Assembly: GCF_002979865.1 (NCBI RefSeq)
Contig: NZ_PCPZ01000001.1
Coordinates: forward strand, 620,001 to 684,000
Direction of reading: 5' to 3'
Length of the DNA stretch: 64,000 bases
Source: Arthrobacter sp. MYb214
GTDB lineage: Bacteria > Actinomycetota > Actinomycetes > Actinomycetales > Micrococcaceae
How positions within the stretch are numbered: the stretch's first letter is position 1; the number at the start of each line of letters is the position of its first letter. Position numbers and translations under genes: made by a program. This document shows positions 19,585 to 27,728 of the stretch, one piece after another. The notes beneath the pieces are model-generated. The model did not search any database. It had not been told where the DNA came from and saw only the letters and a program-made list of their open reading frames with translations.

Positions 19585-20091
19585 GTGCGCATTGACCGCC
19601 TGGACGCGGATTTGATCGAACTGCTCACCGAATCGCCGATGCTTCCGGTGATGGAGTGCGCCCGGCGCTTGGGTGTTGCCCGCGGCACGATCAGCAGCCG
19701 GCTGGCCCGGCTCCACGAGGCCGGCGTCATCCAGGGCATCGTCCCGCGGGTCAAGCCTGCGGGGTTCGGGTACACGCTGGTCGCGTTCTGCCAGGTGGAG
19801 ATCATCCAGCGCTACGGGCACGATCCGGTCGCGAGCGCATTGGAGGAATCCATCCCGGAAATCCTCGACATGTACACCGTGACCGGCAGTTCGGACTTGC
19901 AGCTGCGCGTTGTGGCCCGGACCCCCGAGGACCTGCAGGCGATTTTCAACCGCATCAACAAGGTGCCGGGTGTGGCAAGGACCTCATCCTCCTTCGCCCT
20001 GCACGAGCATTTCCAGGGAAGGACACTGCCACTGGTCGCAGCGTGCGCTAGGGCCGAGGCAGAAGTGGAAAACACTGGGCAGATTGACTAG
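19585..20091 (+). CDS. Lrp/AsnC-family transcriptional regulator
   Basis: A 168-residue protein with an N-terminal helix-turn-helix (RLDADLIELLTESPMLPVME, then CARRLGVARGTISSRLARL) and a C-terminal RAM ligand domain (TVTGSSDLQLRVVARTPEDL). GTG at 19585 was chosen because GAAAGGA lies 5 bases upstream and the product then starts at the helix-turn-helix. The longer ATG frame at 19507 has no such support. Followed by an aminotransferase and amino-acid permease, it probably senses an amino acid and controls that pair. Confidence 0.9.
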   Translation: MRIDRLDADLIELLTESPMLPVMECARRLGVARGTISSRLARLHEAGVIQGIVPRVKPAGFGYTLVAFCQVEIIQRYGHDPVASALEESIPEILDMYTVTGSSDLQLRVVARTPEDLQAIFNRINKVPGVARTSSSFALHEHFQGRTLPLVAACARAEAEVENTGQID

Positions 20092-20117
20092 TAAAATGGG
20101 TTGATTGGCGGCGATTG

Positions 20118-20134
20118 CTATGCAGCCTGCATAG
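20118..20134. promoter_or_regulatory. Palindromic candidate operator upstream of the aminotransferase
   Basis: The perfect 17-base palindrome CTATGCAGCCTGCATAG lies in the 209-base gap between the Lrp-type gene and the aminotransferase. A possible promoter follows, TTGCGC (20150-20155) and TACAGT (20174-20179) with an 18-base spacer. The size and dyad form suit an Lrp-family site. Confidence 0.4.
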
Positions 20135-20300
20135 AAACAGGGTTTGCGATTGCGCCGGCAGATTCATTCAACCTACAGTCGATGCTTGTGAATCGCGACA
20201 CGCGAGGATATGAGCAGGGCCACCGCTGACCACGCACCACGGCTTTGTCATACGAACGATTGCCAACCTCGTGCAGCTCTGGCAGTCAGAGAGGAAACTC

Positions 20301-21362
20301 ATGACCCTTCACCAGCGCCCCTCCTTGCAGGAAGTGCCCGCTTACAAGCAGGGCAAGCCCGCAGCCGCTGGAGCCTCCAAGCTCTCATCCAACGAATCCC
20401 CGCATAGCCCGCTGCCCTCGGTGCTGTCCAGCATCCAGGAGGGCCTGGCCACGATCCACCGCTACCCGAGCATCGCGGCGCCCGAATTGACCGGCGCCCT
20501 CAGCTCGCAGTTCGGCGTCCCGGCGGAGCACATCACCCTGGGCGCGGGCTCGGTCGAGGTCGCGGCCCAGATCATCCATGCGGTTGCCGCCGAGGGCGAC
20601 GAAGTCATCTACGCGTGGCGCTCCTTCGAGGCGTATCCTTCGCTGGTGCGGATCGCCGGCGCCACCCCGGTCGAGGTGCCCCTGGATGCCGATAGCCGCC
20701 ACGATCTGCCCGCCATGCTGGCCGCGATCACCGATAAGACCCGATTGGTCTTCATCTGCAACCCGAACAACCCGACCGGCACGGTGGTGGAGGCCCGCGC
20801 GCTGGATGAGTTCATCAATGCCGTGCCGCGCAACGTGCTGGTCGTCGTCGACGAAGCCTACGTGCACTTCGACCGCTCGGCCGTGCGGGCCGATGGCATC
20901 GAGCTGTTCCGCAAGTACCCGCATGTGGCCGTGCTGCACACCTTCTCCAAGGCCTACGGCCTGGCTGGCCTGCGCGTCGGATACGCCATCAGCCCGCTGG
21001 AAGTTGCCGGGAACCTGCGCAAGGTGGCCGTGCCATTTGGCGTCTCCGACTTGGCACAGCGCGCGGCGGTGGCCTCGCTGGCCGCCATCGGCGAGCTGTC
21101 GCTGCGCATCGAGGAAGTCGTCACCCAGCGCGAGCGGATGTACGAGGGCCTGGCCGCTGCCGGGTACCCGGTCGTGAAGTCGCAGGCGAACTTCGTCTGG
21201 GTGGATGCCGGAGAGGCGACCGAAGAGCTTGAAGCCAAGCTCGCCGCCGGCGGTGTGGTGGTTCGCGCCTTCCCCGGAGACGGGTTGAGGATTTCCTCCG
21301 GTACCGCACACGACGTCGATCGCGTGCTCGCGGCCCTGCCCGTCCAGGAGGCCACCGCGTGA
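20301..21362 (+). CDS. HisC-like (histidinol-phosphate/aromatic) aminotransferase
   Basis: A 353-residue class I/II PLP-dependent aminotransferase. Family marks are KLSSNESP near the N-terminus, ICNPNNPTG, VVVDEAYVHF, and the PLP lysine in TFSKAYGLAGLRVGYA. These fit the HisC2/Pat group, which transaminates histidinol phosphate or aromatic 2-oxo acids. ATG at 20301 has GAGGAA 4 bases upstream. Its stop overlaps the permease start (GTGA). Context with an Lrp-type regulator and permease suggests amino-acid use rather than histidine synthesis. Confidence 0.9.
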   Translation: MTLHQRPSLQEVPAYKQGKPAAAGASKLSSNESPHSPLPSVLSSIQEGLATIHRYPSIAAPELTGALSSQFGVPAEHITLGAGSVEVAAQIIHAVAAEGDEVIYAWRSFEAYPSLVRIAGATPVEVPLDADSRHDLPAMLAAITDKTRLVFICNPNNPTGTVVEARALDEFINAVPRNVLVVVDEAYVHFDRSAVRADGIELFRKYPHVAVLHTFSKAYGLAGLRVGYAISPLEVAGNLRKVAVPFGVSDLAQRAAVASLAAIGELSLRIEEVVTQRERMYEGLAAAGYPVVKSQANFVWVDAGEATEELEAKLAAGGVVVRAFPGDGLRISSGTAHDVDRVLAALPVQEATA

Positions 21363-22735
21363 GCGCAGTCAAAGCCCCCGAGCAGCTGCATACCGGGCTG
21401 ACCCGGCGCCAGATCTCCATGATGGGCCTGGGCGGCGCGATCGGCGCTGGCCTGTTCGTCGGCTCCGGCCAGGCCATTTCCATCGCTGGTCCGGCAGTGC
21501 TGGTCTCCTACCTGATCGCTGGAACCGTGATCATCGTGATCATGGCCATGCTCGCGGAGATGGTAGCCGCCAATCCGTCCTCCGGCGCGTTCTCCACCTT
21601 CGCTGGCCAAGCCATGGGGCGCAGCGCAGGGTCCACCCTGGGCTGGCTCTACTGGATCCAGCTGGTCGTGGTGATCGCGGCCGAGGCAACCGGGGCCGCG
21701 GCTATTACTGCCGGCTGGGTTCCGGCCTTCCCGCAGTGGGCATGGGTGCTCGGCTTCGTGGTGGTCCTGACCGGAGCGAATCTGCTCGGCGTAAGGAATT
21801 ACGGCCGTTTCGAATACTGGTTTGCCGTGATCAAGGTGGCTGCGATCATCGCGTTCCTGGTCTTCGGCGCCTTGGTGCTGACCCGGGTGATCCCGACGCC
21901 GGAACCAGTTGGCTTCGCCAATCTGGCCGCCCATGGCGGCTTCGCCCCCGGTGGCATGGCCGGCATCGCCGCCGCAGTCCTGATCGTCATCTTCTCCTTC
22001 GGCGGTACCGAGGTGGTGTCCATCGCGGCCGCCGAGTCCAAGGACCCGGCCGGCAACATCAAGCGCGTGGTCAAGTCCGTGATGATGCGTATCCTGTTCT
22101 TCTACCTCGGCTCGATCCTGGTCATTGTCGCCCTGGTGCCCTGGAATGATCCGGCGATCGTGGACGGCCCATTTGCGGCTGCACTGGATGTCATGCACAT
22201 TCCAGGCGTGGGCTTCTTGATGAACGCCGTGGTCGTGGTCGCCTTGCTTTCGGCGATGAACGCGAATATCTACGGTTCCTCGCGCATGCTGTACTCGCTG
22301 GGCCAGCGCAAGCTCGCCCCGAGCGCCGTCACCCACGTGACCGGCAAGGGCGTGCCGTCGAAGGCCGTGATCGCCTCCGTGGCCTTCTCCTTCCTGGCCG
22401 TGGGCCTGAACTGGATCTGGCCCGAGGCTGTGATGCCGATCTTGCTGAACGTGGTGGGTTCGACCATCATCTTCATCTGGGCGTTCATTGCCGTGACGCA
22501 GCTGATCCTGCGTCGCCGCGCGGACCGCGATGGCGGGCATCTGCCGTTGCGGCTGTGGGGTTTCCCGGGCCTGTCGATCGCTACGATCATCGTCCTTGCG
22601 GCGATTGTCGCCATCGCGATGACTGATCCCGCGGCGCGCACCCAGCTGCTGCTCACCGGCGGGCTGACCGCCGTGATCTGGGTGATCTCCAAGATCGCGC
22701 TGCGCGATAAGCGCGAGGAACCGGCGGACGCCTAG
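21359..22735 (+). CDS. Amino acid permease, APC superfamily (AAT family)
   Basis: A 458-residue proton-coupled permease with about 12 membrane helices. The first-helix signature is MMGLGGAIGAGLFVGSGQAI, followed by GPAVLVSYLIAG and the long consensus loop around FSTFAGQAMGRSAGSTLGW. These match the AroP/GabP/ProY type. GTG at 21359 overlaps the aminotransferase stop. The likely substrate is the amino acid handled by the aminotransferase, perhaps aromatic. A strong terminator follows. Confidence 0.92.
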   Translation: MSAVKAPEQLHTGLTRRQISMMGLGGAIGAGLFVGSGQAISIAGPAVLVSYLIAGTVIIVIMAMLAEMVAANPSSGAFSTFAGQAMGRSAGSTLGWLYWIQLVVVIAAEATGAAAITAGWVPAFPQWAWVLGFVVVLTGANLLGVRNYGRFEYWFAVIKVAAIIAFLVFGALVLTRVIPTPEPVGFANLAAHGGFAPGGMAGIAAAVLIVIFSFGGTEVVSIAAAESKDPAGNIKRVVKSVMMRILFFYLGSILVIVALVPWNDPAIVDGPFAAALDVMHIPGVGFLMNAVVVVALLSAMNANIYGSSRMLYSLGQRKLAPSAVTHVTGKGVPSKAVIASVAFSFLAVGLNWIWPEAVMPILLNVVGSTIIFIWAFIAVTQLILRRRADRDGGHLPLRLWGFPGLSIATIIVLAAIVAIAMTDPAARTQLLLTGGLTAVIWVISKIALRDKREEPADA

Positions 22736-22742
22736 CTCCCGG

Positions 22743-22783
22743 AAGCCTAGGTCCAGCGATTGCTGGACCTAGGCTTTTCTTTT
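22743..22783 (+). terminator. Strong intrinsic terminator after the amino acid permease
   Basis: A 15-base perfect stem (22743-22757 with 22762-22776), loop GATT, then TTCTTTT. The stop codon of the convergent AlkD-like gene (22769-22771) lies inside the right arm. Confidence 0.9.
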
Positions 22784-23443
22784 GGCCATTTCGGTGATCC
22801 AGATGGGAGCGAATGGTGAAATGCACCCGGCGGAGGTCGGGTAGTCCGCCAGCACCTGCAAGGTCTCGCCGATGGCCAGGGCACGTCGGCGCAAATGCTC
22901 ATGCTCGATGCCGATGTGCGCCAGGGTCGTATTCATCGCCCACTGCAGGCGATCCGGTGCGGCGCTCATTCGGGCTTCGATCGTGTCAAGCAGCTGTTCC
23001 AGGTCCAGCAGTTCCGGGGCCTTGACTACCTGGTGGGCAGTCAGCTCCCAGCCGGCAGCCAGCTGTACCGGGTCGCTCTGGCTCATGAGCAGCAGGCGGA
23101 GCTCCTCGAGCAGCTTGGATTTCTTGACGATGTAGCTCAGGAACCATGCTTGGACCTTGGGAGTGCTGGCGTCTTGGCTCCACACCTGCAGCTGTTCCAA
23201 GGTAAAGCTCCGTGGTTTGGCGATCAGCAGCGCGACCAGCCGGGTTGCGGTTTCGCCGGTGGCCCAGAGTTCCTCGGCAAGCTCCTGGTTGCTCTTCAAC
23301 GACTTGGCCAAGGCGCGGAGCTTGCCTAGATTCACGCCGAAATCATCGCCGTGCTTCTCATTGACCGCGCGGTACTTGGGGTCTTCGAGCTCGGCCAGTG
23401 CCTGTTGCACTTGGGCAACTGTGCTCTGGGGTGCCAGTTCCAT
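22769..23443 (-). CDS. DNA alkylation repair protein, AlkD-like
   Basis: A 224-residue helical-repeat protein of the DNA_alkylation family. Typical stretches are RAVNEKHGDDFGVNLGKLRALAK, TRLVALLIAKP, DRLQWAMNTTLAHIGIEHEHLRRRA and PFAPIWITEM (each recognised in part). AlkD glycosylases remove N3- and N7-alkyl purines. The catalytic Trp-Asp pair of Bacillus AlkD is not obvious, so enzymatic activity is uncertain. It follows the GyrI-like gene by 14 bases, in an apparent operon with corA. The coding end runs into the terminator of the convergent permease. Confidence 0.85.
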   Translation of the reverse strand: MELAPQSTVAQVQQALAELEDPKYRAVNEKHGDDFGVNLGKLRALAKSLKSNQELAEELWATGETATRLVALLIAKPRSFTLEQLQVWSQDASTPKVQAWFLSYIVKKSKLLEELRLLLMSQSDPVQLAAGWELTAHQVVKAPELLDLEQLLDTIEARMSAAPDRLQWAMNTTLAHIGIEHEHLRRRALAIGETLQVLADYPTSAGCISPFAPIWITEMAKRKA

Positions 23444-23457
23444 CTATTTTCCTCTCG

Positions 23458-24117
23458 CTAGTTAGGCTCAACGGGTTGGCGCAGGATCGTGCGAAGCTTT
23501 TCCGGTGCCACCCTACGAGGGTCGCCGAGGTAGATCTCGTGGTGCCTGCCAGTCATGCGCAATCCCTGGCCGGGTATGAATTCGTGGTGCATCGGGGCCA
23601 GGATTTCGGCTTCTGCATCGTAGGGGCCAATGTGCAGCGTCTGCACGCATTGGCCTTCAGCAAGCGACTGGAACCGGATGCGCCCAGGGCAAGGCAACGG
23701 CTTCTTCGCCTGGGCGGTTTCCAGAGCCGTCGCGTAGTCGTCCTCGTTGATCCACGCCGGGACCATCAGCATCATGGTCCAGCTCCACTGTTCCTTGTCT
23801 CTCCGTTCGGTAAAGACCGCCATGTCCTCGGCCCACCACAAGCCTTCCAGCGGCGGGACGACATAGTCCTTGCCCTGCGCCTTGCTCGCGAATTTGAGTT
23901 TGTAGGCCACCGGATACAAGGTTTGCAGGGCTTGCTGGTACAAGTTGCTGGTATTCGGGTCACCTGATCCATCGAACATCAGGTAGTGCATCGCTGGCAG
24001 CTGCAGGACACGGAACTGCCCGGCCACGGACCGATAGCTGTCCAGCGACTTCTTGAAGTCGATTTTCGCCGTCAATGTCTCCCCTGGAATCTTTCCGCTC
24101 AGAACCACTTGCGCCAT
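23458..24117 (-). CDS. GyrI-like small-molecule-binding domain protein
   Basis: A 219-residue protein of the GyrI-like family: DFKKSLDSYRSV, MHYLMFDGSGDPN, DYVVPPLEGLWW, then QTLHIGPYDAEAEILAPMHHEFI. The fold is related to effector-binding domains of multidrug regulators and to SbmC, but no DNA-binding domain is present. ATG at 24117 gives the family N-terminus (MAQVVLSG) and overlaps the corA stop by 19 bases. A longer frame reaching 24267 is rejected. Confidence 0.88.
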   Translation of the reverse strand: MAQVVLSGKIPGETLTAKIDFKKSLDSYRSVAGQFRVLQLPAMHYLMFDGSGDPNTSNLYQQALQTLYPVAYKLKFASKAQGKDYVVPPLEGLWWAEDMAVFTERRDKEQWSWTMMLMVPAWINEDDYATALETAQAKKPLPCPGRIRFQSLAEGQCVQTLHIGPYDAEAEILAPMHHEFIPGQGLRMTGRHHEIYLGDPRRVAPEKLRTILRQPVEPN

Positions 24118-25190
24118 TTGAATACACCATATAGTGCGACAGCAAATCCCAGCATGAGGCCGGCCGCAATCGGGTAGCCGAAGGTCCAATGCAGTTCTGG
24201 CATGTTCTCGAAGTTCATCCCGTAAATCGCTGCAATCAAGGTCGGGGCGAAGAGGATCGCTGCCCAACCGGAAATCTTCTTCATGTCCTCGTTTTGGCGC
24301 TGGGCTACGAGGGTGGAATTGACGCTCAAGATCTGCGATAGCGCATCCCGGTATTCCACGGCTTGGGTATGCGCGCGGGTGAGGTGGTCAGTGACATCCT
24401 GCAGGTAGGTTTCCAGCTCAGCGGGCACCGGGTACTTCTTGAACCCGTCGTCGAGCGATTGCACGACCTCCAGCAATGACGCGGTCGCATGCTGCATGTC
24501 GATCACTTCTTGGCTGAGGCGATAAATGCGTTCGGTGACTGCGGCATCGCCACTGAAGACTTGCCGTTCGATCTGCTCCTTGTCGATCCCCAGGCCGTGG
24601 AGCACGGGGGCGTATCCATCAACAATCGCATCAAGTATCCGGTACAGCACTGCTTCGGCGCCCAACCGGAGCAGCTCCGGGTCTTTGAGCAGCACCTGGT
24701 CCTTGCGAAGCTTGCCGTTCCTGATTGACTCGACGAATTCCTCGCCGTCTGTACCGTCGATCCACCGGTGGTCCTGGCAGAGCACCGCCACAGCGCCTTT
24801 GCGCATCAGGATGTGGAACTCGGACAGCTCGACTTCTTCGGATTCATCGAGGTACAACGCTGAGCGAACTACCAGCAGGAGCACCTCGCCGTAGCGTTCG
24901 AGTTTAGGCCGCTGGCGGGCGTGCACGAGGTCTTCGGCCAGCACTGGATGCAGTTCCCACGCCTCGGTGAGATCGTGGATGTCAGCTTCATCTGGTGTGG
25001 GATACAAGGACAAAGCAATGCGCTGATCACCAGTCTGGCCGAACGCCAGCGCATCGGCCGCGCTCGTGCCTTCCGGAGCGGATTCCACGTTGCCATCATC
25101 AATATAGCGAACAGCCATCGAGGTATGCGACGAATTCTGGGTACCGAAAAATGGTCGGGAATTCGCAGCCCGGCGTTGAACACGTGACAT
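24099..25190 (-). CDS. corA: CorA-family Mg2+/Co2+ transporter
   Basis: A 363-residue protein with a large cytoplasmic N-terminal domain and two C-terminal membrane helices. The selectivity loop YGMNFENMPELHW follows the first helix (WAAILFAPTLIAAIYGMNF), and the second ends with the basic tail FKWRKWF. This is the CorA signature. ATG at 25190 has AGGAG 6 bases upstream; an upstream in-frame start at 25229 has none. It is the first gene of the corA, GyrI-like, AlkD-like set. The substrate could be Mg, Co or Ni. Confidence 0.93.
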   Translation of the reverse strand: MSRVQRRAANSRPFFGTQNSSHTSMAVRYIDDGNVESAPEGTSAADALAFGQTGDQRIALSLYPTPDEADIHDLTEAWELHPVLAEDLVHARQRPKLERYGEVLLLVVRSALYLDESEEVELSEFHILMRKGAVAVLCQDHRWIDGTDGEEFVESIRNGKLRKDQVLLKDPELLRLGAEAVLYRILDAIVDGYAPVLHGLGIDKEQIERQVFSGDAAVTERIYRLSQEVIDMQHATASLLEVVQSLDDGFKKYPVPAELETYLQDVTDHLTRAHTQAVEYRDALSQILSVNSTLVAQRQNEDMKKISGWAAILFAPTLIAAIYGMNFENMPELHWTFGYPIAAGLMLGFAVALYGVFKWRKWF

Positions 25191-25297
25191 ATTGCTCCTG
25201 AATGATCTTCGTTCATTCAAGTATCGCAACTCCGGCGAGAATATCGGCGCTGAAACGGTCCTCCGCTTGTCGGCGGCTGAATCTTGCTAGGGGGATC

Positions 25298-27034
25298 TCA
25301 AGGTTCGACGATTTCTACGTCCAGCTCCCCCGCGCGCCACTTCGCTGTCGTTTCATCCGCCAACGCTTCAGCTTCCAATGCCTCTGCGGGAGTCATGAAA
25401 TACGTATTGATCCGCAATTTCTGTTCCGGATCCAATTCTGGTGAAAGCAATACCATCGGCCTGCTCTCCGGAATCTTCACCGCGTGGAACAACCCGCAAT
25501 GCCGGGCAGTGTGGTGTATCAGGCAATTCAACCCGGCAGACTTGATATCCGTTCGTCCACCCTTTTCCCACGCGTCCAGATGATCAATTTCGCACCGTTC
25601 TACGGGCATGCTGCATCCAGGATAGGAACAGCCCCGGTAGGCGGCTCGGATCGCACGGCGCTGGGACTTCGAATACAGTCGTTGCGTCCGGCCTAAATCG
25701 AGGGGCAGGCTCTGGCCATTGAGCACTACCGGATACACTCCGGCATTGCACAGCGCAGTTCTGACTTCACCAGCAGACAAGGACATCCCACTGCTGGTGA
25801 CCGCGAAGTCTTGTGCTTGCTCTTGCATCTTGTCCCAATTCAGAATGATGCTCACCTGCGGTGCGACCAACCCAGCACGTTGACCCGGCGGGTCACTGGT
25901 GCTCGTCCTGTCACTCATCAGCATTGCCATGAATCCAACTAAACGGCGTCGCTCGGGCTTCAAATCCTCCCATGGAGTGACTGCACCATTGGTAGCTGAT
26001 TCAGTATTACGTTCTTCAGGATCCCCCGGCCGGCAACATTCTTCCTCGTCATCCGAGGTCTCCGAAACTTGTTCGTTGTTGTCTGCCGGCGGACTATCGT
26101 CTTCGGTTTCTTCGTCCGCCACCGGATCGTCTTTTGCCCAGTCCGGTTTGGACTCCGCATCGTCCCAACCGGAGTCCTGCTGACCCGTGAATTGAGCCTC
26201 GGCGTCTTTCAAGCCGTCCCTGTTCCCGGCCACGGTGGCAGGATTGTCCAGTTGCGCGAAGTAGGCCTCGATATACGCCGCCTGGGAGGGCAACACACGA
26301 AGCGTATACTCGATCAGGCCCTGGCGCATGCCCTTCTTGAAGATGCCAATGCGCTCCAGCAGAGCTTTCAGCGGGCGTTTGCCGGCTTTCACCTGAGCCA
26401 CCAAGTCATTGATGTGCTTACGAGCCGATTTGGGTTCTGAGCGCAGGAAAGCGACTGATTCTGCTTCCAATCGCGCTTTCTCCGCCTGGCCGGTTTCATC
26501 GTCGCCGAAATCATTACGTGCCGAATGCAGCTTCAAGGCCGTAGAAGCTACCAATCGCGGGTCCACATTCGGGGCTTCGAATTGCGCGGCTAGCTCCGGG
26601 AGCCACGGCTCTACCGGTTGCCCTGCTTGATCGACACCACCTAGCAGGCAGTCGGCTTGGACTAGCCGAGTTCCTGCAGTGCCGCGCGGAATATTCAGCC
26701 AGTCGGTCATCATGCCTTTGGCGTCTTTGAAATGGGTGCGCCCGGTAGTGGCATGTCCTTCGGCGGCTTCAAGTTGTTCCAGCGTGGGATCGACACCAGC
26801 ATCGCTGACCGCTTGGAAGGAGGCCTGATCAAGTTTGTGTGCACCGGTGCGGCGTAGGGCATGAGCTGCGTGGATCTGTGCCCGACTGAGCTTTTGGTTG
26901 ATTTCCTCGACATACAGCGCGAATATCGCAGCGTGGCCGGCCGGTACGTCGCCGGACAGGATCGAAGTAGCCAAGGCGATTAGCTTGCCCGCCTCGACCA
27001 GATTCGATAGTGCTTGTGCCGTCACTGTGCTCAT
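25298..27034 (-). CDS. DUF222/HNH endonuclease-domain protein (13E12-type)
   Basis: A 578-residue protein of the family abundant in actinobacteria. An N-terminal DUF222 helical region is followed by an acidic, low-complexity middle (about residues 310-360). The C-terminal HNH nuclease is CSYPGCSMPVERCEIDH, then W-x-x-GG-x-T and CLIHHTARH with the zinc-type cysteines. ATG at 27034 is used; 27046 is possible. The in-frame extension across the tRNA gene is spurious. GC is visibly lower than in neighbours and the gene abuts a tRNA, which suggests lateral gain or high mobility. Confidence 0.9.
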   Translation of the reverse strand: MSTVTAQALSNLVEAGKLIALATSILSGDVPAGHAAIFALYVEEINQKLSRAQIHAAHALRRTGAHKLDQASFQAVSDAGVDPTLEQLEAAEGHATTGRTHFKDAKGMMTDWLNIPRGTAGTRLVQADCLLGGVDQAGQPVEPWLPELAAQFEAPNVDPRLVASTALKLHSARNDFGDDETGQAEKARLEAESVAFLRSEPKSARKHINDLVAQVKAGKRPLKALLERIGIFKKGMRQGLIEYTLRVLPSQAAYIEAYFAQLDNPATVAGNRDGLKDAEAQFTGQQDSGWDDAESKPDWAKDDPVADEETEDDSPPADNNEQVSETSDDEEECCRPGDPEERNTESATNGAVTPWEDLKPERRRLVGFMAMLMSDRTSTSDPPGQRAGLVAPQVSIILNWDKMQEQAQDFAVTSSGMSLSAGEVRTALCNAGVYPVVLNGQSLPLDLGRTQRLYSKSQRRAIRAAYRGCSYPGCSMPVERCEIDHLDAWEKGGRTDIKSAGLNCLIHHTARHCGLFHAVKIPESRPMVLLSPELDPEQKLRINTYFMTPAEALEAEALADETTAKWRAGELDVEIVEP

Positions 27035-27098
27035 GGGATACAGCATGCCGTGGGCATCGCGGGCACCGGCGGTGGGCAACACGGTTTGTGGAAAACAA

Positions 27099-27139
27099 AA
27101 AATCCTGAAATCTCGGACAAACCGAAATTTCAGGATTTT
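27099..27139. terminator. Bidirectional terminator between tRNA-Ala and the DUF222 gene
   Basis: A stem of about 18 pairs with one mismatch (27099-27116 with 27122-27139), five-base loop, A-run on the left and T-run on the right. It starts 6 bases after the tRNA 3' end and would stop tRNA transcription on the minus strand. Confidence 0.85.
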
Positions 27140-27145
27140 AATTTG

Positions 27146-27218
27146 TGGAGGTAAGGGGATTCGAACCCCTGACCTTCTGCATGCCATGCAGACGCGCTAC
27201 CAACTGCGCCATACCCCC
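27146..27218 (-). tRNA. tRNA-Ala (anticodon GGC)
   Basis: A 73-base cloverleaf on the minus strand. The acceptor stem is GGGGGTA with TACCTCC (one G-T pair), the anticodon stem TCTGC/GCAGA with loop ATGGCAT, and the T-arm AGGGGTTCGAATCCCCT. The discriminator is A, and CCA is not encoded. Confidence 0.97.
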
Positions 27219-27232
27219 AAAAGGATTGCTGC

Positions 27233-27276
27233 CCTGATCAGGCAACTCCATAATCATAGATGACTACCTGATCAGG
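27233..27276 (-). terminator. Repeat pair forming a hairpin after rsfS
   Basis: The 10-base palindrome CCTGATCAGG occurs at 27233-27242 and again at 27267-27276. The copies can pair across a 24-base loop, just after the rsfS stop. It could terminate the long obgE-rsfS operon before the tRNA. Confidence 0.45.
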
Positions 27277-27290
27277 ATGCAAATTGAGGG

Positions 27291-27671
27291 TTACTTCTGG
27301 TTTTCAGAAAGTTCCTCAGGCAGCTCGATGACTGGGCAGTCGGCCCACAGGCGTTCGAGCGCGTAGAAGATGCGGTCTTCCTGGTGCTGAACGTGGACGA
27401 CTACGTCGCCGTAGTCCAGCAGGACCCAGCGTCCCTGGCCGAAGCCTTCACGGCGAATCGGACGCATGCTGTACTCGTCGAGCACCTCAGCGACGATTTC
27501 ATCGACGATTGCGTTCACCTGAGGTTCTGATCCACCAGAGACAATCAAGAAAGCGTCGGTGACGCCCAAGCGGTCGGCAACGTCCAGCGCGACCATGTTT
27601 TCTGCCATCTTCTCGGAAGCCGCGTGCGCGGCAACTTTCACGAGGGCAATTGATTCGGCGTGTGCTCCCAT
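27291..27671 (-). CDS. rsfS: Ribosomal silencing factor RsfS
   Basis: A 126-residue Iojap/RsfS protein. It binds L14 and blocks subunit joining when nutrients are short. Family marks are MVALDVADRLGVTDAFLIVSG, REGFGQGRWVLLDYGDVVVHV and FYALERLWADCP. Its place after nadD is the classical order, here separated from it by the Lys/Pro/Ala-repeat gene. Last gene of the minus-strand block from rplU. Confidence 0.95.
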   Translation of the reverse strand: MGAHAESIALVKVAAHAASEKMAENMVALDVADRLGVTDAFLIVSGGSEPQVNAIVDEIVAEVLDEYSMRPIRREGFGQGRWVLLDYGDVVVHVQHQEDRIFYALERLWADCPVIELPEELSENQK

Positions 27672-27728
27672 AGAGTGGAGTGTCTCCTTATAGAGGTGTA
27701 GATCGAGAACCTAATTGTCCTACGAAAA

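Noticed and set aside
27035-27187. An N-terminal extension of the DUF222 protein crossing the tRNA gene.
   Set aside because: The extra residues are translated tRNA sequence; the protein family starts near 27034.
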